Translations under genes and position numbers: made by a program | The notes under the pieces: generated by a model | Told to the model about the DNA's origin: nothing | What the model saw: the letters and a program-made list of their open reading frames with translations, nothing else | Databases searched by the model: none | Assembly: GCF_003568665.1 (NCBI RefSeq) | Contig: NZ_QXMH01000005.1 | Span: 186,001-250,000 of the forward strand | Source of the DNA: Chitinophaga alhagiae | Lineage (GTDB): Bacteria > Bacteroidota > Bacteroidia > Chitinophagales > Chitinophagaceae | DNA length: 64,000 bases | Direction of reading: 5' to 3' | Part shown: positions 1 through 8,703 of the stretch, in pieces | Layout: each line of letters starts with the position of its first letter | Numbering within the stretch: position 1 is the stretch's first letter

Positions 1-1306
1 TCTTCCCGAAGAACCCTTGCTGTGTTGTATCTGTGGTAGCGTTGGAAAACGGGAAAACATCGCGGGTTATCAGCGTTTGATAAAAAGCTGATTGCCGGCT
101 GGCGGTCAATGCCGCCGTGTATTGGAGATGGGCCAACCAGGGGCGGCTTGCCTCCCATTTACCTTCGGCGCTGACCTTCACACCATAGTCATCAGCGTAA
201 TTGGTGTTCTGATAGCGGGTGTCGTCGGGCGATTGTTTCAGCTTGTCCAGCGTTTTGTACGCTGACAGGATGTTGGTGGTGGAAAACCGTTTTGCCTTTC
301 CCCATGCTTGCTGCCATGACAGCTGCCCCTGGAAACGGCTATACTGGTTGAGCCGGTCCCGTACATCCGCGCGGGACCGCGCCAGGTCGCCGCCCAGGTT
401 GAACGTGCTGTTTTTGTTCTTCCCCTGAACGCCCCACAGGAATGCCAGCTGTACCAGGTCAGGGTTCACCCTGGTGCGCAGCTCCGGTGGCATCACACCT
501 ATTCTCGATTGCACGAGTATCAGCCCGGACGTAAGATCTCCGAACCGTGCTCCGGGAATACCCCGGATAACCTCAATGCGCTCAATATTGTCGGCAGGTA
601 TTTGCCGCAGGTCATTCCCTCTCCCGGCAACGGACGAGAACGGCGGCAACGCCCCGGGAGCCGAATTAAGTATGGTTACATCGTTTTGCAGGTTGGCGTT
701 GTTTGAAACAGGCACGCCGTCCATTACCACTTGCGTGCCGAGCGCGCTGGCCCTGGATGCGTCTGTGGTAGCGGATGCCTGCCGCAACATGGTTTGCTGG
801 GCAGCGCCAAGACCGGGGTTTGTTGCAAGCTGCCCCGGTATAAGTTGTAACACATCAGCCAGGCTTACTGGTTGGGTATGAATGATGGCGGATTTATCAA
901 TGATGGACGATGATCCTAATATCCTTGGCCGCGCGGTAACAGATATTTCCTTAAGTCCCATAATGCGCGCGCTGAGGGTAATATCCCCCCGGAAAGGGCC
1001 GGGAACGGTAACATCCATCAATACCGGCGCATAGCCCGGCGCGGTAATGCCAAGTCTATACTTTCCTGCCGGAACATCTTTTATTATAAAAGACCCGTCA
1101 ACGCCGGAAACCGTAAACTGTTCTATGGGAAGAACATCTATCCGCACACCCGCCAATGGAGCTTTGGTTGTTTCACTCCTGACGCACCCGCTGATAATAT
1201 AAGATCGTTGAGCTTTTGAAGGCAATGCCGCGCATATGCAAACTGATACAGCAAGGGCATGCCAGCTGACCAGCTTCCAAACGAAGCCCGTGTAAATATT
1301 TTTCAA
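1..1306 (-). CDS. TonB-dependent receptor, N-terminal part (runs off the left edge)
   Basis: Translating the minus strand gives an open frame from about 1306 to the window edge, with no stop. It starts with a signal peptide ending in SKAQ. A carboxypeptidase-regulatory-like beta domain follows (GVRIDVLP, FIIKDVPAGKYRLGITAPGY), then a plug domain with SLADVLQLIPGQ, VVMDGVPVSNNANLQ and IERIEVIRGIPGARFGDLTSG, and then the start of the beta barrel. This is an outer-membrane active transporter energised by TonB; the substrate cannot be read from this part. The start is uncertain: TTG at 1306 gives a clean signal peptide, and an in-frame GTG at 1339 would add 11 residues. No ATG is available. The His/Cys-rich gene just upstream suggests a metal-related cargo (inference). 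Confidence 0.9.
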   Translation of the reverse strand, partial: MKNIYTGFVWKLVSWHALAVSVCICAALPSKAQRSYIISGCVRSETTKAPLAGVRIDVLPIEQFTVSGVDGSFIIKDVPAGKYRLGITAPGYAPVLMDVTVPGPFRGDITLSARIMGLKEISVTARPRILGSSSIIDKSAIIHTQPVSLADVLQLIPGQLATNPGLGAAQQTMLRQASATTDASRASALGTQVVMDGVPVSNNANLQNDVTILNSAPGALPPFSSVAGRGNDLRQIPADNIERIEVIRGIPGARFGDLTSGLILVQSRIGVMPPELRTRVNPDLVQLAFLWGVQGKNKNSTFNLGGDLARSRADVRDRLNQYSRFQGQLSWQQAWGKAKRFSTTNILSAYKTLDKLKQSPDDTRYQNTNYADDYGVKVSAEGKWEASRPWLAHLQYTAALTASRQSAFYQTLITRDVFPFSNATTDTTQQGFFGK

Positions 1307-1373
1307 TATCCACTTTTTTAGAAAAAAGGAAAATGACACGCGGAATGAAATACCGCGGATAATGGGGAACGGG

Positions 1374-1700
1374 TTAAACAGTAAAGGGCGGCGCTCTCCC
1401 GGGACTATAGGAAAGAAAGACCCGCTCCGGCCAGGAGACCGTGCGGGAATGCCGTAAAATTATTTCAAAGAAGTGGGGTACAATTGATTCGCCAACGGGA
1501 ACAGGCAATGCCAAAGAGACGTGAACGTAGGGCGCTTCACAAACGGGGCATACGGCCGTTATCCCGCACCCTTCTTTATCTGCATAATGGATCTCGTGAT
1601 CGTGATGATGGAGGTGCTTTAAGATAGCAGGAGCAGCTAGCAAGAGAAAGAACAACCCTGCCAGGATATTTCTGCACCATATTTGTCTTTTATCTCTCAT
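1374..1700 (-). CDS. Small exported His/Cys-rich protein of unknown function
   Basis: This is a 108-residue protein with an N-terminal hydrophobic segment (ILAGLFFLLLAAPAI), probably a signal peptide or anchor. A dense metal-ligand patch follows, HLHHHDHEIHYADKEGC, and then a CPVC motif. The remaining C-terminal part is featureless. I do not recognise a characterised family. It lies 35 to 70 bases upstream of the TonB receptor, on the same strand, so the two are probably co-transcribed. The His cluster plus CPxC suggests metal binding in the periplasm, as a chaperone or sensor for that receptor; this is inference from composition and position only. Confidence 0.65.
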   Translation of the reverse strand: MRDKRQIWCRNILAGLFFLLLAAPAILKHLHHHDHEIHYADKEGCGITAVCPVCEAPYVHVSLALPVPVGESIVPHFFEIILRHSRTVSWPERVFLSYSPGRAPPFTV

Positions 1701-1783
1701 CAGCCCTTAAAAATGCAATAATGTTGCAAATATAGGTTGCTGATGTCGAAATTCAAATACAAAAAATAAAATATAGCGCAGCC

Positions 1784-3301
1784 TCACAATGCCGCTTCTA
1801 TCCGCTTTTGCATTTCCTCGTTGCCGGGGTATCCGGTGAATTGCCCTTTCAGTACGCCTTGTTTGTCAAATACCAGGTAGCTGGGTATGCCGCTGAAACT
1901 GAAACTGTCCTGCAGATACCTCCACTGCTTGGTAGTCAGGTAATACTGTTCTCCCCCGATGCCCTGTATCAGTTTTTCCCATAGCTGCCGGGGTGATGAC
2001 GGGCTGCTGATGTAAACAAATACAGCGTCTTTATCAACCAGGTGTTTTTTCAAGTCCCTGGATTCTTTAAAGGCCTCAAGGCAGGGTGCGCACCATGTTG
2101 CCCAAAAGTCAACAACAACGGTTTTCCCTTTATACCTGGAAACAATGGCGCTCATTAATTCTTCAGGAGATACATTGGGCGTATTGTTGATCACCACCGC
2201 TCCTTTTGCTGCGGCCTGCTGCACTATTTCCTGGTTCTTCCGCAGCAAGATCTTCTCCATATCGCCTCCCTTGTAATGGGTCTTAATATTCTCAACCTGC
2301 CTTGCTGTTAATGGTTTCAGCTCAATTTCAAATTGCATGGCATATGCGTTGCTGACCAGCATATCATAGAACAGGCCTTTGTCCAATCCGGTCAGATCTC
2401 TCAAAATGCCCTTTACACTGTTTGTCCATTCAGGGATGGGCGTATCTTTAATACGGGGAATGTTCAACACATTATCTTGCAGCAGCTCCTGTGTAAAGAG
2501 CGGGTAAGAAAAGCTGTACAGATATACGGGGTCATTCAGGTGAAGGTCTTTAAGGAACGTATAGTCTTTCCGGACAGGTTTCCTTATCTCCGAACTATCC
2601 GGCATCTTGCTGTCATTCGTCTGCCTGTAGTTGAGTACCATTTCATCGTGATAGCGTAATGCGTACATATAGTATACTGCCAGAAAATAGTCTGAAAAGA
2701 TGATCCTGTTCATTTTTTCAGATAAAACGGGCGGTTTAGCCAGAATGATCCGTTTCCTCCGCAGGATATCATTGATGTGATCTATATAAACACTGAACGG
2801 CTTGTTATACAAGGGCACCAAAGGTTTACCGGTCCTGTAAATGGTCAATTCGGTGAATTTGACCGGGCTATGGAGCAGTTCTTCTTCCGTAAACCCGTAA
2901 GTATCGCTCACCTCTGCCCTGTCAATAGCGCCGTCATTGTTATAATTGAGGGATATTTTATTGTTCTGCCCGTTTTTTAACAGCACGGTCACCATGTTGG
3001 TGATATCTATATCCGTGCTTACAACACATCTGCTCACATCTGTTTCTGTATCTACCGTCAGTTCAAACTGCCCGGCAAAATCGAGCAGTGTTTTATATGT
3101 CTTGAATGCGCCGGTAAATGGCTGGGGTATTCTCAAAAATAACCATGTACTGTCTTTCTTAATAGATACCGGGATAGTTACCTGCCCGCTTATAGTGGCA
3201 GTGCCTGCCTGCAAAACGGGGGCGCCGGACTGGGCACAAACAGCCACCGGCCAGAGAAACAACAAGATGGCGCTGGCCAGCTTCATTTTAGATGATAACA
3301 T
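1784..3301 (-). CDS. TlpA-like thioredoxin-fold protein, exported
   Basis: This is an exported protein of about 505 residues. The signal peptide is LASAILLFLWPVAVCAQ. A middle region of about 350 residues without a recognised motif follows, and then a C-terminal thioredoxin domain. That domain shows VVVDFWATWCAPC with the CxxC pair near residues 404-407, and the cis-proline segment GIPSYLV. TlpA/ResA-like proteins of this build are common in Bacteroidota and act as periplasmic thiol oxidoreductases; the client is unknown. I prefer the ATG at 3301. The frame is open to 3361, and an ATG at 3286 also precedes the signal peptide directly. Confidence 0.85.
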   Translation of the reverse strand: MLSSKMKLASAILLFLWPVAVCAQSGAPVLQAGTATISGQVTIPVSIKKDSTWLFLRIPQPFTGAFKTYKTLLDFAGQFELTVDTETDVSRCVVSTDIDITNMVTVLLKNGQNNKISLNYNNDGAIDRAEVSDTYGFTEEELLHSPVKFTELTIYRTGKPLVPLYNKPFSVYIDHINDILRRKRIILAKPPVLSEKMNRIIFSDYFLAVYYMYALRYHDEMVLNYRQTNDSKMPDSSEIRKPVRKDYTFLKDLHLNDPVYLYSFSYPLFTQELLQDNVLNIPRIKDTPIPEWTNSVKGILRDLTGLDKGLFYDMLVSNAYAMQFEIELKPLTARQVENIKTHYKGGDMEKILLRKNQEIVQQAAAKGAVVINNTPNVSPEELMSAIVSRYKGKTVVVDFWATWCAPCLEAFKESRDLKKHLVDKDAVFVYISSPSSPRQLWEKLIQGIGGEQYYLTTKQWRYLQDSFSFSGIPSYLVFDKQGVLKGQFTGYPGNEEMQKRIEAAL

Positions 3302-3406
3302 GATAATGATTAATTCAATAATAAACGATGCACAAACGTGGTTCAGGCCCCGGCAATGCATGTTGTAAGCCGGGGCAAACTTCTTTTGGTATAGGCTGCC
3401 TGTGCC

Positions 3407-3934
3407 TTAAAATAACTGTTCAGCGGGCGGCGTCACCTTGGCCAGGCGGAGGTATACGGTTGTTTGGCCACGATGGTGCGTTTGATGCTCAAACGCTTTT
3501 TCCAGGGCCTGCTGCCGCGACAGCTCAAAACGGCCGAAGAGCTTTATTTTTTCCTGGAGCTGGTTGTCCGTCATTTTCTTGAGGTTATTGATAACAAAGT
3601 CGTACCCGTCGAGCACCTGTTTGGTAACGGCGGCTTTCGTTTTGTCCGCAGACTTTTCCAAAGACCCTTCCGTGTTTGGTTTTGCATTTGTTGCGGCAGC
3701 GCCGAAACCGATGTTGGCGTCTGTCAGGTGCAGCATTTGTTCCGCAAATGACCGCATCTCCGGTGTGGGCTTCAAGCTATAGCCGGATTCCGGCATGGCG
3801 TCCAGGTAGGCTTTGGTATACGCTTTGGCCCTTTCCCAGTTTTGGAGCATGTCTGCCGTTGTAACCTGCGCATGTACGGCGGAAGAGATGACCAGGAAGA
3901 GCAGCAAGGTTTTGAGGAAGGTGATCGTTTTCAT
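3407..3934 (-). CDS. DinB-family protein with signal peptide
   Basis: This 175-residue protein starts MKTITFLKTLLLFLVISSAVHAQ, a clear signal peptide, which fixes the ATG at 3934 rather than the longer frame to 3970. The rest is a DinB/DUF664-type four-helix bundle, with HLTDANIGFGA, DGYDFVINNLKKM and the C-terminal HQTHHRGQTTVYLR. The His residues in that last motif belong to the metal site of the superfamily. DinB-like proteins are often metal-dependent thiol transferases or of unknown role; an exported version is common in this phylum. It stands alone, with TlpA downstream on the same strand. Confidence 0.85.
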   Translation of the reverse strand: MKTITFLKTLLLFLVISSAVHAQVTTADMLQNWERAKAYTKAYLDAMPESGYSLKPTPEMRSFAEQMLHLTDANIGFGAAATNAKPNTEGSLEKSADKTKAAVTKQVLDGYDFVINNLKKMTDNQLQEKIKLFGRFELSRQQALEKAFEHQTHHRGQTTVYLRLAKVTPPAEQLF

Positions 3935-4068
3935 AATGCGGTGTGGTTTACAAAGCCAAAGATACGGCAACTTTTTATAATGATATATGCCGGATGACGG
4001 TTCCCGCCAACGGTGCGGCGCGCTTCATTTCTTAACCAAAGTCAACGGAAATAACATGCGGCATAGGG

Positions 4069-4076
4069 TAGCTTTG
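4069..4076 (+). promoter_or_regulatory. Bacteroidota -7 promoter box (TAGCTTTG)
   Basis: TAGCTTTG matches the Bacteroidota -7 consensus TAnnTTTG. It ends 8 bases before the ATG at 4085, implying a very short untranslated leader. Confidence 0.55.
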
Positions 4077-4084
4077 TACCCTGT

Positions 4085-4780
4085 ATGAATATGATGATAT
4101 CTAGCGGGGCCATGCCCCGGCAAAAGGCGGCTGTGGTTGCCGGATCAGTTATACTGGCCATGGCGGCGCTGGCGGGTTATGCCTATGGCTTTGTGTTCAA
4201 CAGCCTGGTGGTACCAGGTGACGCGGCAGCTACCGTTCAGCACATAAAGGCATCCAGCCTGCTGTTTCGCAGCAGTATACTGGCCTGGATGATGGTACTG
4301 GCATGTGATGTGCTGGCGGCCTGGGCGCTTTATTATTTACTGGAACAGGTTAACAGGCCTCTTTCCCTGCTAATGGCCTGGGCCAGGCTGGTATATGCCG
4401 TTATGCTGGGCAGTGCCATACTGAACCTGAACGCTATCCCCCTGCTGCTGGACAGCGCCGCTGCGCAAAACACCGAAGCGCAGGTTATGCTATTTATCCG
4501 GCAGTTTCAAACCGCATGGTCTGCCGCGCTGCTCCTTTTCGGGCTGCACCTTTTGCTGCTCGCCTACCTGGCTTTCAGATCAGGTTATATCCCTGTTATA
4601 TGGAGTGTTTTACTGGCCATAGCGGGCTTGAGCTACCTGGGGGTACATACTGCGGAGCTGCTTTTCCCCAAGTATGCAGCCAGTATAAAAACCGTGGAGA
4701 CCTTGCTGAGCGTGCCGATGGCGGCCGCGGAAATAGGATTGGGTATCTGGCTATTGGTCAGGGGGCGTACCGTTTTGTAG
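4085..4780 (+). CDS. DUF4386-type membrane protein
   Basis: This 231-residue integral membrane protein has about six hydrophobic segments. The first is VAGSVILAMAALAGYAYGFVF and the last is AAEIGLGIWLLVRG. The pattern of an early loop with LLFRSSILAWMMVLACDVLAAWALYYLL and a later YLGVHTAELLFP segment matches DUF4386 proteins. The function of the family is unknown. The 3' end overlaps the end of the convergent Crp/Fnr gene by 23 bases. The Crp/Fnr neighbour may control it, but nothing in the sequence proves this. Confidence 0.8.
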   Translation: MNMMISSGAMPRQKAAVVAGSVILAMAALAGYAYGFVFNSLVVPGDAAATVQHIKASSLLFRSSILAWMMVLACDVLAAWALYYLLEQVNRPLSLLMAWARLVYAVMLGSAILNLNAIPLLLDSAAAQNTEAQVMLFIRQFQTAWSAALLLFGLHLLLLAYLAFRSGYIPVIWSVLLAIAGLSYLGVHTAELLFPKYAASIKTVETLLSVPMAAAEIGLGIWLLVRGRTVL

Positions 4781-5348
4781 CTATTCTCTTCCTGATGCGG
4801 CTCAGAGATTCAGGTGTAATGCCCAGGTAGCTTGCCAGCTGATGCTGCGGCACACGCTGCGCCAGTTCCGGCCGGGTTTTCAGCAGGTGCAGGTACCGTT
4901 CTTCCGGTGAAGAAGTAATGAACGCCGCAAAGCTCTCCCGGGTCTTGTCATAATCCTGTTCTACGATCTTGCGCGTGATGGCCTCCAGCGCGGGGAACTG
5001 TTGGTACATGGCCTGCTCCCGGCTGAACTCCCCCACCATAACGGTAGAATCTTCCACGCAGGATAAAAAACGGTCAGAAGGCACCTGATCATTGTAACTG
5101 CTGAAAACCACCACAGCCTGTTCTTCTGTAAAGAATGCCGTTGTTTTTTCTTCATCGTCTACCAGCATGTATTCCCTTATGCACCCTTTCAGGATAAAAT
5201 AGCAGGCGGTGCATACTTCTCCCGCCCTGAGCAGGATGCTGCCTTTCCGGAAGGTATGTACAGGGATCAGCCCGGCAATGGTTTCCCTTTCTTCCGGGCT
5301 GATGGCCGGGAATTTCGAAAGGTAGTGCAGCAATTCAGTGTTTTTCAT
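4758..5348 (-). CDS. Crp/Fnr-family transcriptional regulator
   Basis: This is a 196-residue protein. The N-terminal part is a cyclic-nucleotide-binding-like beta barrel (RKGSILLRAGEVCTACYFILKGCIREY), and the C-terminal part is a helix-turn-helix (QHQLASYLGITPESLSRIRKRI). The barrel lacks the canonical cAMP phosphate-binding RxS signature, so the ligand is unclear; this divergent form is abundant in Bacteroidota. It may sense a small effector and regulate the convergent DUF4386 gene or genes elsewhere. Confidence 0.9.
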   Translation of the reverse strand: MKNTELLHYLSKFPAISPEERETIAGLIPVHTFRKGSILLRAGEVCTACYFILKGCIREYMLVDDEEKTTAFFTEEQAVVVFSSYNDQVPSDRFLSCVEDSTVMVGEFSREQAMYQQFPALEAITRKIVEQDYDKTRESFAAFITSSPEERYLHLLKTRPELAQRVPQHQLASYLGITPESLSRIRKRIATKRYAP

Positions 5349-5440
5349 TTTCTTCCCTGTTTAACAGTATAACTTACCCGCTAATTTCGGGAAGTTAAGA
5401 AAGACTATATAAATTCTTTTGGCCGATTTAACCGTTCATC

Positions 5441-5450
5441 GTAATATTGC
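5441..5450. promoter_or_regulatory. Putative ArsR operator, copy 1 (GTAATATTGC)
   Basis: GTAATATTGC, inside ATCGTAATATTGCAATTAT, lies directly before the arsR ATG at 5455. It differs by one base from the perfect palindrome GCAATATTGC found before arsM. It also overlaps a -7-like sequence (TAATATTG), so a bound repressor would block the promoter. Assignment to ArsR is inference from position and repetition. Confidence 0.6.
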
Positions 5451-5454
5451 AATT

Positions 5455-5784
5455 ATGGGAGCTACCAAAACCGATTTATTCACCCGGCAACAGAACGACA
5501 TCGCCAACATGGCCAAGGCGCTGGCGCACCCCGCCCGCATTGCCATATTGCAGCATCTCGTGAAGATCAACACCTGCATCTGCGGGGACCTGGTGGAAGA
5601 GCTGGGGCTTGCGCAGGCTACGATCTCCCAGCATCTCAAAGAACTGAAAGCCGTTGGGCTGATACAGGGCACCGTAGAGGGTACCTCCATCTGCTACTGC
5701 ATCAACCCCAAAAACTGGAAACAATACCGCCAGTTTTTTGACAAATTCTTTGGCAGCAGCGTGTCTGAGGGTAACTGCTGCTGA
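5455..5784 (+). CDS. arsR: ArsR-family arsenic-responsive repressor
   Basis: This is a 109-residue winged-helix protein. The segment ALAHPARIAILQHL is followed by NTCICGDLVEELGL, whose CxC pair corresponds to the arsenite-binding site in helix alpha-3 of classical ArsR proteins. The recognition helix is QATISQHLKELKAVGLI. The C-terminus ends GNCC, two further potential As(III) ligands. The ATG at 5455 is preferred over an upstream TTG at 5419, because the longer frame would translate through the operator. It is the first gene of the arsR-arsM-acr3-arsC operon and probably represses itself and arsM via the two GCAATATTGC-type sites. Confidence 0.93.
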   Translation: MGATKTDLFTRQQNDIANMAKALAHPARIAILQHLVKINTCICGDLVEELGLAQATISQHLKELKAVGLIQGTVEGTSICYCINPKNWKQYRQFFDKFFGSSVSEGNCC

Positions 5785-5805
5785 TTTTTTTTGCCCTCAT
5801 GTATC

Positions 5806-5815
5806 GCAATATTGC
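5806..5815. promoter_or_regulatory. Putative ArsR operator, copy 2 (GCAATATTGC)
   Basis: GCAATATTGC is a perfect 10-bp palindrome in the arsR-arsM gap. Its flanks, ATC before and AATTAT after, match copy 1 upstream of arsR. A second operator here suggests arsM and the downstream genes have their own ArsR-controlled promoter. Confidence 0.6.
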
Positions 5816-5838
5816 AATTATACGAACAACTACCAGCA

Positions 5839-6684
5839 ATGCCTACAGATCAGGAACTGAAAGACCTCGTACGTGAGAAATACGGGAATATTGCCCTGCA
5901 GGATAAAGATACCAACGCCGCTTCCTGCTGCGGCGCCAGCTGCTGCTCTACCGATGTCTACAACATCATGAGCGAAGATTACACCCAACTGGCTGGCTAC
6001 AATGCCGATGCCGACCTTGGCCTGGGCTGCGGCCTGCCCACGCAGTTTGCCAACATCCAGCCGGGCAACGTAGTAATAGACCTCGGCTCCGGCGCCGGCA
6101 ACGATGCCTTTATTGCCCGTGCTGAAACGGGAGACGCCGGCAAGGTGATCGGCATCGACTTCACCGGCGCCATGATAGAAAAGGCACGTCGTAACGCGGA
6201 AGCCCGCGGCTTTCACAACGTGGAGTTCCGCCAGGGCGACATTGAGCAAATGCCCGTCAGCAACAACGTGGCAGACGTGATCGTGAGCAACTGCGTACTG
6301 AACCTGGTGCCCAATAAGAACGGCGTTTTTGCCGAGATCTTCCGCGTACTGAAGCCCGGCGGACATTTCAGCATTTCAGACGTGGTGCTTACCGGCGCCC
6401 TCCCCCCCAGCCTGCGGGAAGCCGCCGAAATGTATGCGGGCTGCGTAGCAGGCGCCAGCCAGAAGGACGAATACCTGGCGCTGATTGCCGCAAATGGCTT
6501 CCAGCACATCACCATCCAGAAGGAAAAGGCCATCGTCATTCCCGGAGACATTCTCAGCCAGTACCTCACCCCCGCGGAGATAGAAACCTTCCAGTCCGCA
6601 CAGGCCGGCATACTGAGCATTACCGTTTACGCTGAAAAGCCCGCTCCCGCCGCCGCATGCTGCGGGCCGGAATGTTGCCAGTAA
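5839..6684 (+). CDS. arsM: Arsenite S-adenosylmethionine methyltransferase
   Basis: This 281-residue class I methyltransferase has the SAM-binding motif VIDLGSGAGNDAF. The conserved ArsM cysteines are present in GLGCGLPTQFA, VSNCVLNLVP and MYAGCVAGA; in characterised ArsM proteins these bind and turn over As(III). Both ends carry extra paired cysteines: CCGASCC near residue 35, and AACCGPECCQ at the C-terminus. The enzyme methylates As(III) to less retained methylarsenicals. The ATG at 5839 (MPTDQELK) is chosen; an upstream in-frame TTG would run through the operator. acr3 follows after 32 bases. Confidence 0.95.
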   Translation: MPTDQELKDLVREKYGNIALQDKDTNAASCCGASCCSTDVYNIMSEDYTQLAGYNADADLGLGCGLPTQFANIQPGNVVIDLGSGAGNDAFIARAETGDAGKVIGIDFTGAMIEKARRNAEARGFHNVEFRQGDIEQMPVSNNVADVIVSNCVLNLVPNKNGVFAEIFRVLKPGGHFSISDVVLTGALPPSLREAAEMYAGCVAGASQKDEYLALIAANGFQHITIQKEKAIVIPGDILSQYLTPAEIETFQSAQAGILSITVYAEKPAPAAACCGPECCQ

Positions 6685-6716
6685 GGGAGTCATTAATATT
6701 TAACACGCAACAGCAT

Positions 6717-7817
6717 ATGCAGCCATGTAATCCCGCCCGGCGGAAACGCCTGGGATTTCTCGACAAATACCTGACAGGCTGGATCTTCCTGGCCATGCTG
6801 GCCGGCGTAGGCCTGGGCTATTTTGTGCCCTCCAGCGCGGAGGTCATCAACTCCTTTTCAGCAGGCGCCACCAACATTCCGCTGGCCATTGGCCTGATCC
6901 TGATGATGTACCCGCCGCTGGCCAAAGTAAACTACGGCAAAATGGGCGAAGTGTTCCGTAACACCAAGGTCCTTGGCGCGTCCCTGCTGCTTAACTGGGT
7001 GATCGGCCCTGTGCTCATGTTCGGCCTTGCCGTACTTTTCCTGCATGGCTACCCGGAGTACATGACCGGCCTGATCCTGATAGGCCTTGCCCGCTGCATT
7101 GCCATGGTGATGGTGTGGAACGAGCTGGCCGAAGGCAACCGTGAGTACGCCGCCGGGCTGGTGGCTTTGAACAGCCTGTTCCAGGTGCTGCTGTACAGCG
7201 TGTATGCCTGGTTTTTCATCACCGTATTGCCGCCGGTGTTCGGTATGGAAGGGCTGGAAGTGAACGTGACCATTGGCCAGATCGCTGAAAGCGTGGCCAT
7301 CTACCTCGGCATCCCCTTCACCGCCGGTATTGTAAGCCGTTACGTGCTGACCCGTTGGAAGGGCGAAGCGTGGTTCCGGGAGAAGTTCATCCCGGCGATC
7401 TCGCCAATGACCCTGATCGCGCTGCTGTTCACCATTGTGGTGATGTTCAGCCTGAAAGGCGAATTGATCGTACAGATCCCGATAGACGTGGTACGCATTG
7501 CCATCCCGCTGGCCATCTATTTCGTGATCATGTTCCTGGTCAGCTTCCTGGCGGGGAAGGCCCTTGGCGCAGATTACTCGAAAAACACCTCCATTGCGTT
7601 CACCGCGGCAGGCAATAACTTTGAGCTGGCTATTGCCGTGGCTATCGGCGTATTCGGCATCAACAGCGGCCAGGCTTTTGCGGGCGTGATAGGCCCGCTG
7701 GTAGAAGTGCCCGCACTGATTGCCCTGGTGAACGTGGCCTTCTGGCTGCGCAAGCGCTGGTACGGAACTCAACATGATACCACCCTGTTGCATAACCAAA
7801 CAACACCATCCAAATGA
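6717..7817 (+). CDS. acr3: Arsenite efflux permease, ACR3 type
   Basis: This is a 366-residue permease with about ten membrane segments, typical of the ACR3 (BASS-related) family. It shows YLTGWIFLAMLAGVGLGYF at the start, GLARCIAMVMVWNELAEGNREY with the cysteine and charged residues of transmembrane segment 4, and NTSIAFTAAGNNFELAIAVAI. It exports As(III) with the proton gradient. The ATG at 6717 is chosen because an earlier in-frame start overlaps arsM. The 3' end overlaps arsC by four bases (ATGA), which implies translational coupling. Confidence 0.95.
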   Translation: MQPCNPARRKRLGFLDKYLTGWIFLAMLAGVGLGYFVPSSAEVINSFSAGATNIPLAIGLILMMYPPLAKVNYGKMGEVFRNTKVLGASLLLNWVIGPVLMFGLAVLFLHGYPEYMTGLILIGLARCIAMVMVWNELAEGNREYAAGLVALNSLFQVLLYSVYAWFFITVLPPVFGMEGLEVNVTIGQIAESVAIYLGIPFTAGIVSRYVLTRWKGEAWFREKFIPAISPMTLIALLFTIVVMFSLKGELIVQIPIDVVRIAIPLAIYFVIMFLVSFLAGKALGADYSKNTSIAFTAAGNNFELAIAVAIGVFGINSGQAFAGVIGPLVEVPALIALVNVAFWLRKRWYGTQHDTTLLHNQTTPSK

Positions 7818-8242
7818 AGAAAATTCTTGTTTTATGTACCGGCAACAGCTGCCGCAGCCAGATCGCAGAAGGCTTCCTGCGCCACTTTGCGGGCGGCGTT
7901 GCCGGGATCTACAGCGCGGGTGTTGAAACGCACGGCGTAAATCCCCGCGCCATTGCCACCATGGCAGAGGCTGGGATCGATATTTCCGGCCACACGTCCA
8001 ACCATGTAACGGAATATGCCGGCATTGACTTTGACTATGTAATCACCGTTTGCGACAACGCCAGGGAACAGTGCCCGGTATTCCCGTCCCGCGCTGAAAA
8101 GCTCCACGAAAATTTCCCCGACCCGGCAAAGGCAACCGGTACTGAGGAGGAGATCATGCAGCAGTTCCGTGAGGTACGGGAGATCATCCGGGAGTATTGC
8201 AGGCATTTTGTAGATACACAATTATTAAAAAAGGAAGCCTGA
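7814..8242 (+). CDS. arsC: Arsenate reductase, low-molecular-weight phosphatase type
   Basis: This 142-residue protein has the CX5R phosphate loop at residues 8-14 (CTGNSCR). Further cysteines lie in VCDNAREQCP, matching the thioredoxin-coupled arsenate reductases of the pI258 type. It converts arsenate to arsenite, which ACR3 exports and ArsM methylates. It is the last gene of the operon; the IS3-like element starts 17 bases after its stop. Confidence 0.95.
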   Translation: MKKILVLCTGNSCRSQIAEGFLRHFAGGVAGIYSAGVETHGVNPRAIATMAEAGIDISGHTSNHVTEYAGIDFDYVITVCDNAREQCPVFPSRAEKLHENFPDPAKATGTEEEIMQQFREVREIIREYCRHFVDTQLLKKEA

Positions 8243-8322
8243 AGGGCATTCCGTTGTTTGTCTTATTTCAGAAAAGGCTTTACAGATTAGGGATTTAATA
8301 ACGTTTAAATTAAATTTCGTAT

Positions 8323-8703
8323 ATGAAGAAGCCGCAAGGAAGAAAAAGCCAGTATTCAGATTCGGAGCGCATAGCGATCGCGCAGGACTATTTAAGTTCG
8401 GCACTGAGCCAATCAGAGATCGCGGCCAAGTATGGCATCACCGGTAATGCCGTGGTAGAGTCGATTGTACGGTGGTACAAAAAGCATCATGGGACAGTCG
8501 GGCTTAGTTCCCCTCCATTGCCATCAGAGGCACCGCCACCGTTGCTGAGTGCAGCAGAGCTGTCGCAACTCAGGCAGAAAGATAAAGAACTGGAAGACGC
8601 CCGATTAAAGATACAGGCGCTGGAATTGTTGATCGCCAATGCCGGGAAGGAGCTGGGAGTTGACCTGGTAAAAAAGCTTGGCACCAAACCGTCCGACAAA
8701 TGA
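8323..8703 (+). CDS. IS3-family transposase OrfA (helix-turn-helix subunit)
   Basis: This 126-residue protein has an N-terminal helix-turn-helix (ERIAIAQDYLSSALSQSEIAAKYGITGNAVVESIVRWYKKHH). A proline-rich linker follows, then a leucine-zipper-like helix (LRQKDKELEDARLKIQALELLI), the normal layout of IS3/IS150-type OrfA. In active elements it is extended by frameshifting into OrfB; here the stop overlaps the OrfB start. The gene is intact, but its catalytic partner is destroyed. Confidence 0.85.
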   Translation: MKKPQGRKSQYSDSERIAIAQDYLSSALSQSEIAAKYGITGNAVVESIVRWYKKHHGTVGLSSPPLPSEAPPPLLSAAELSQLRQKDKELEDARLKIQALELLIANAGKELGVDLVKKLGTKPSDK

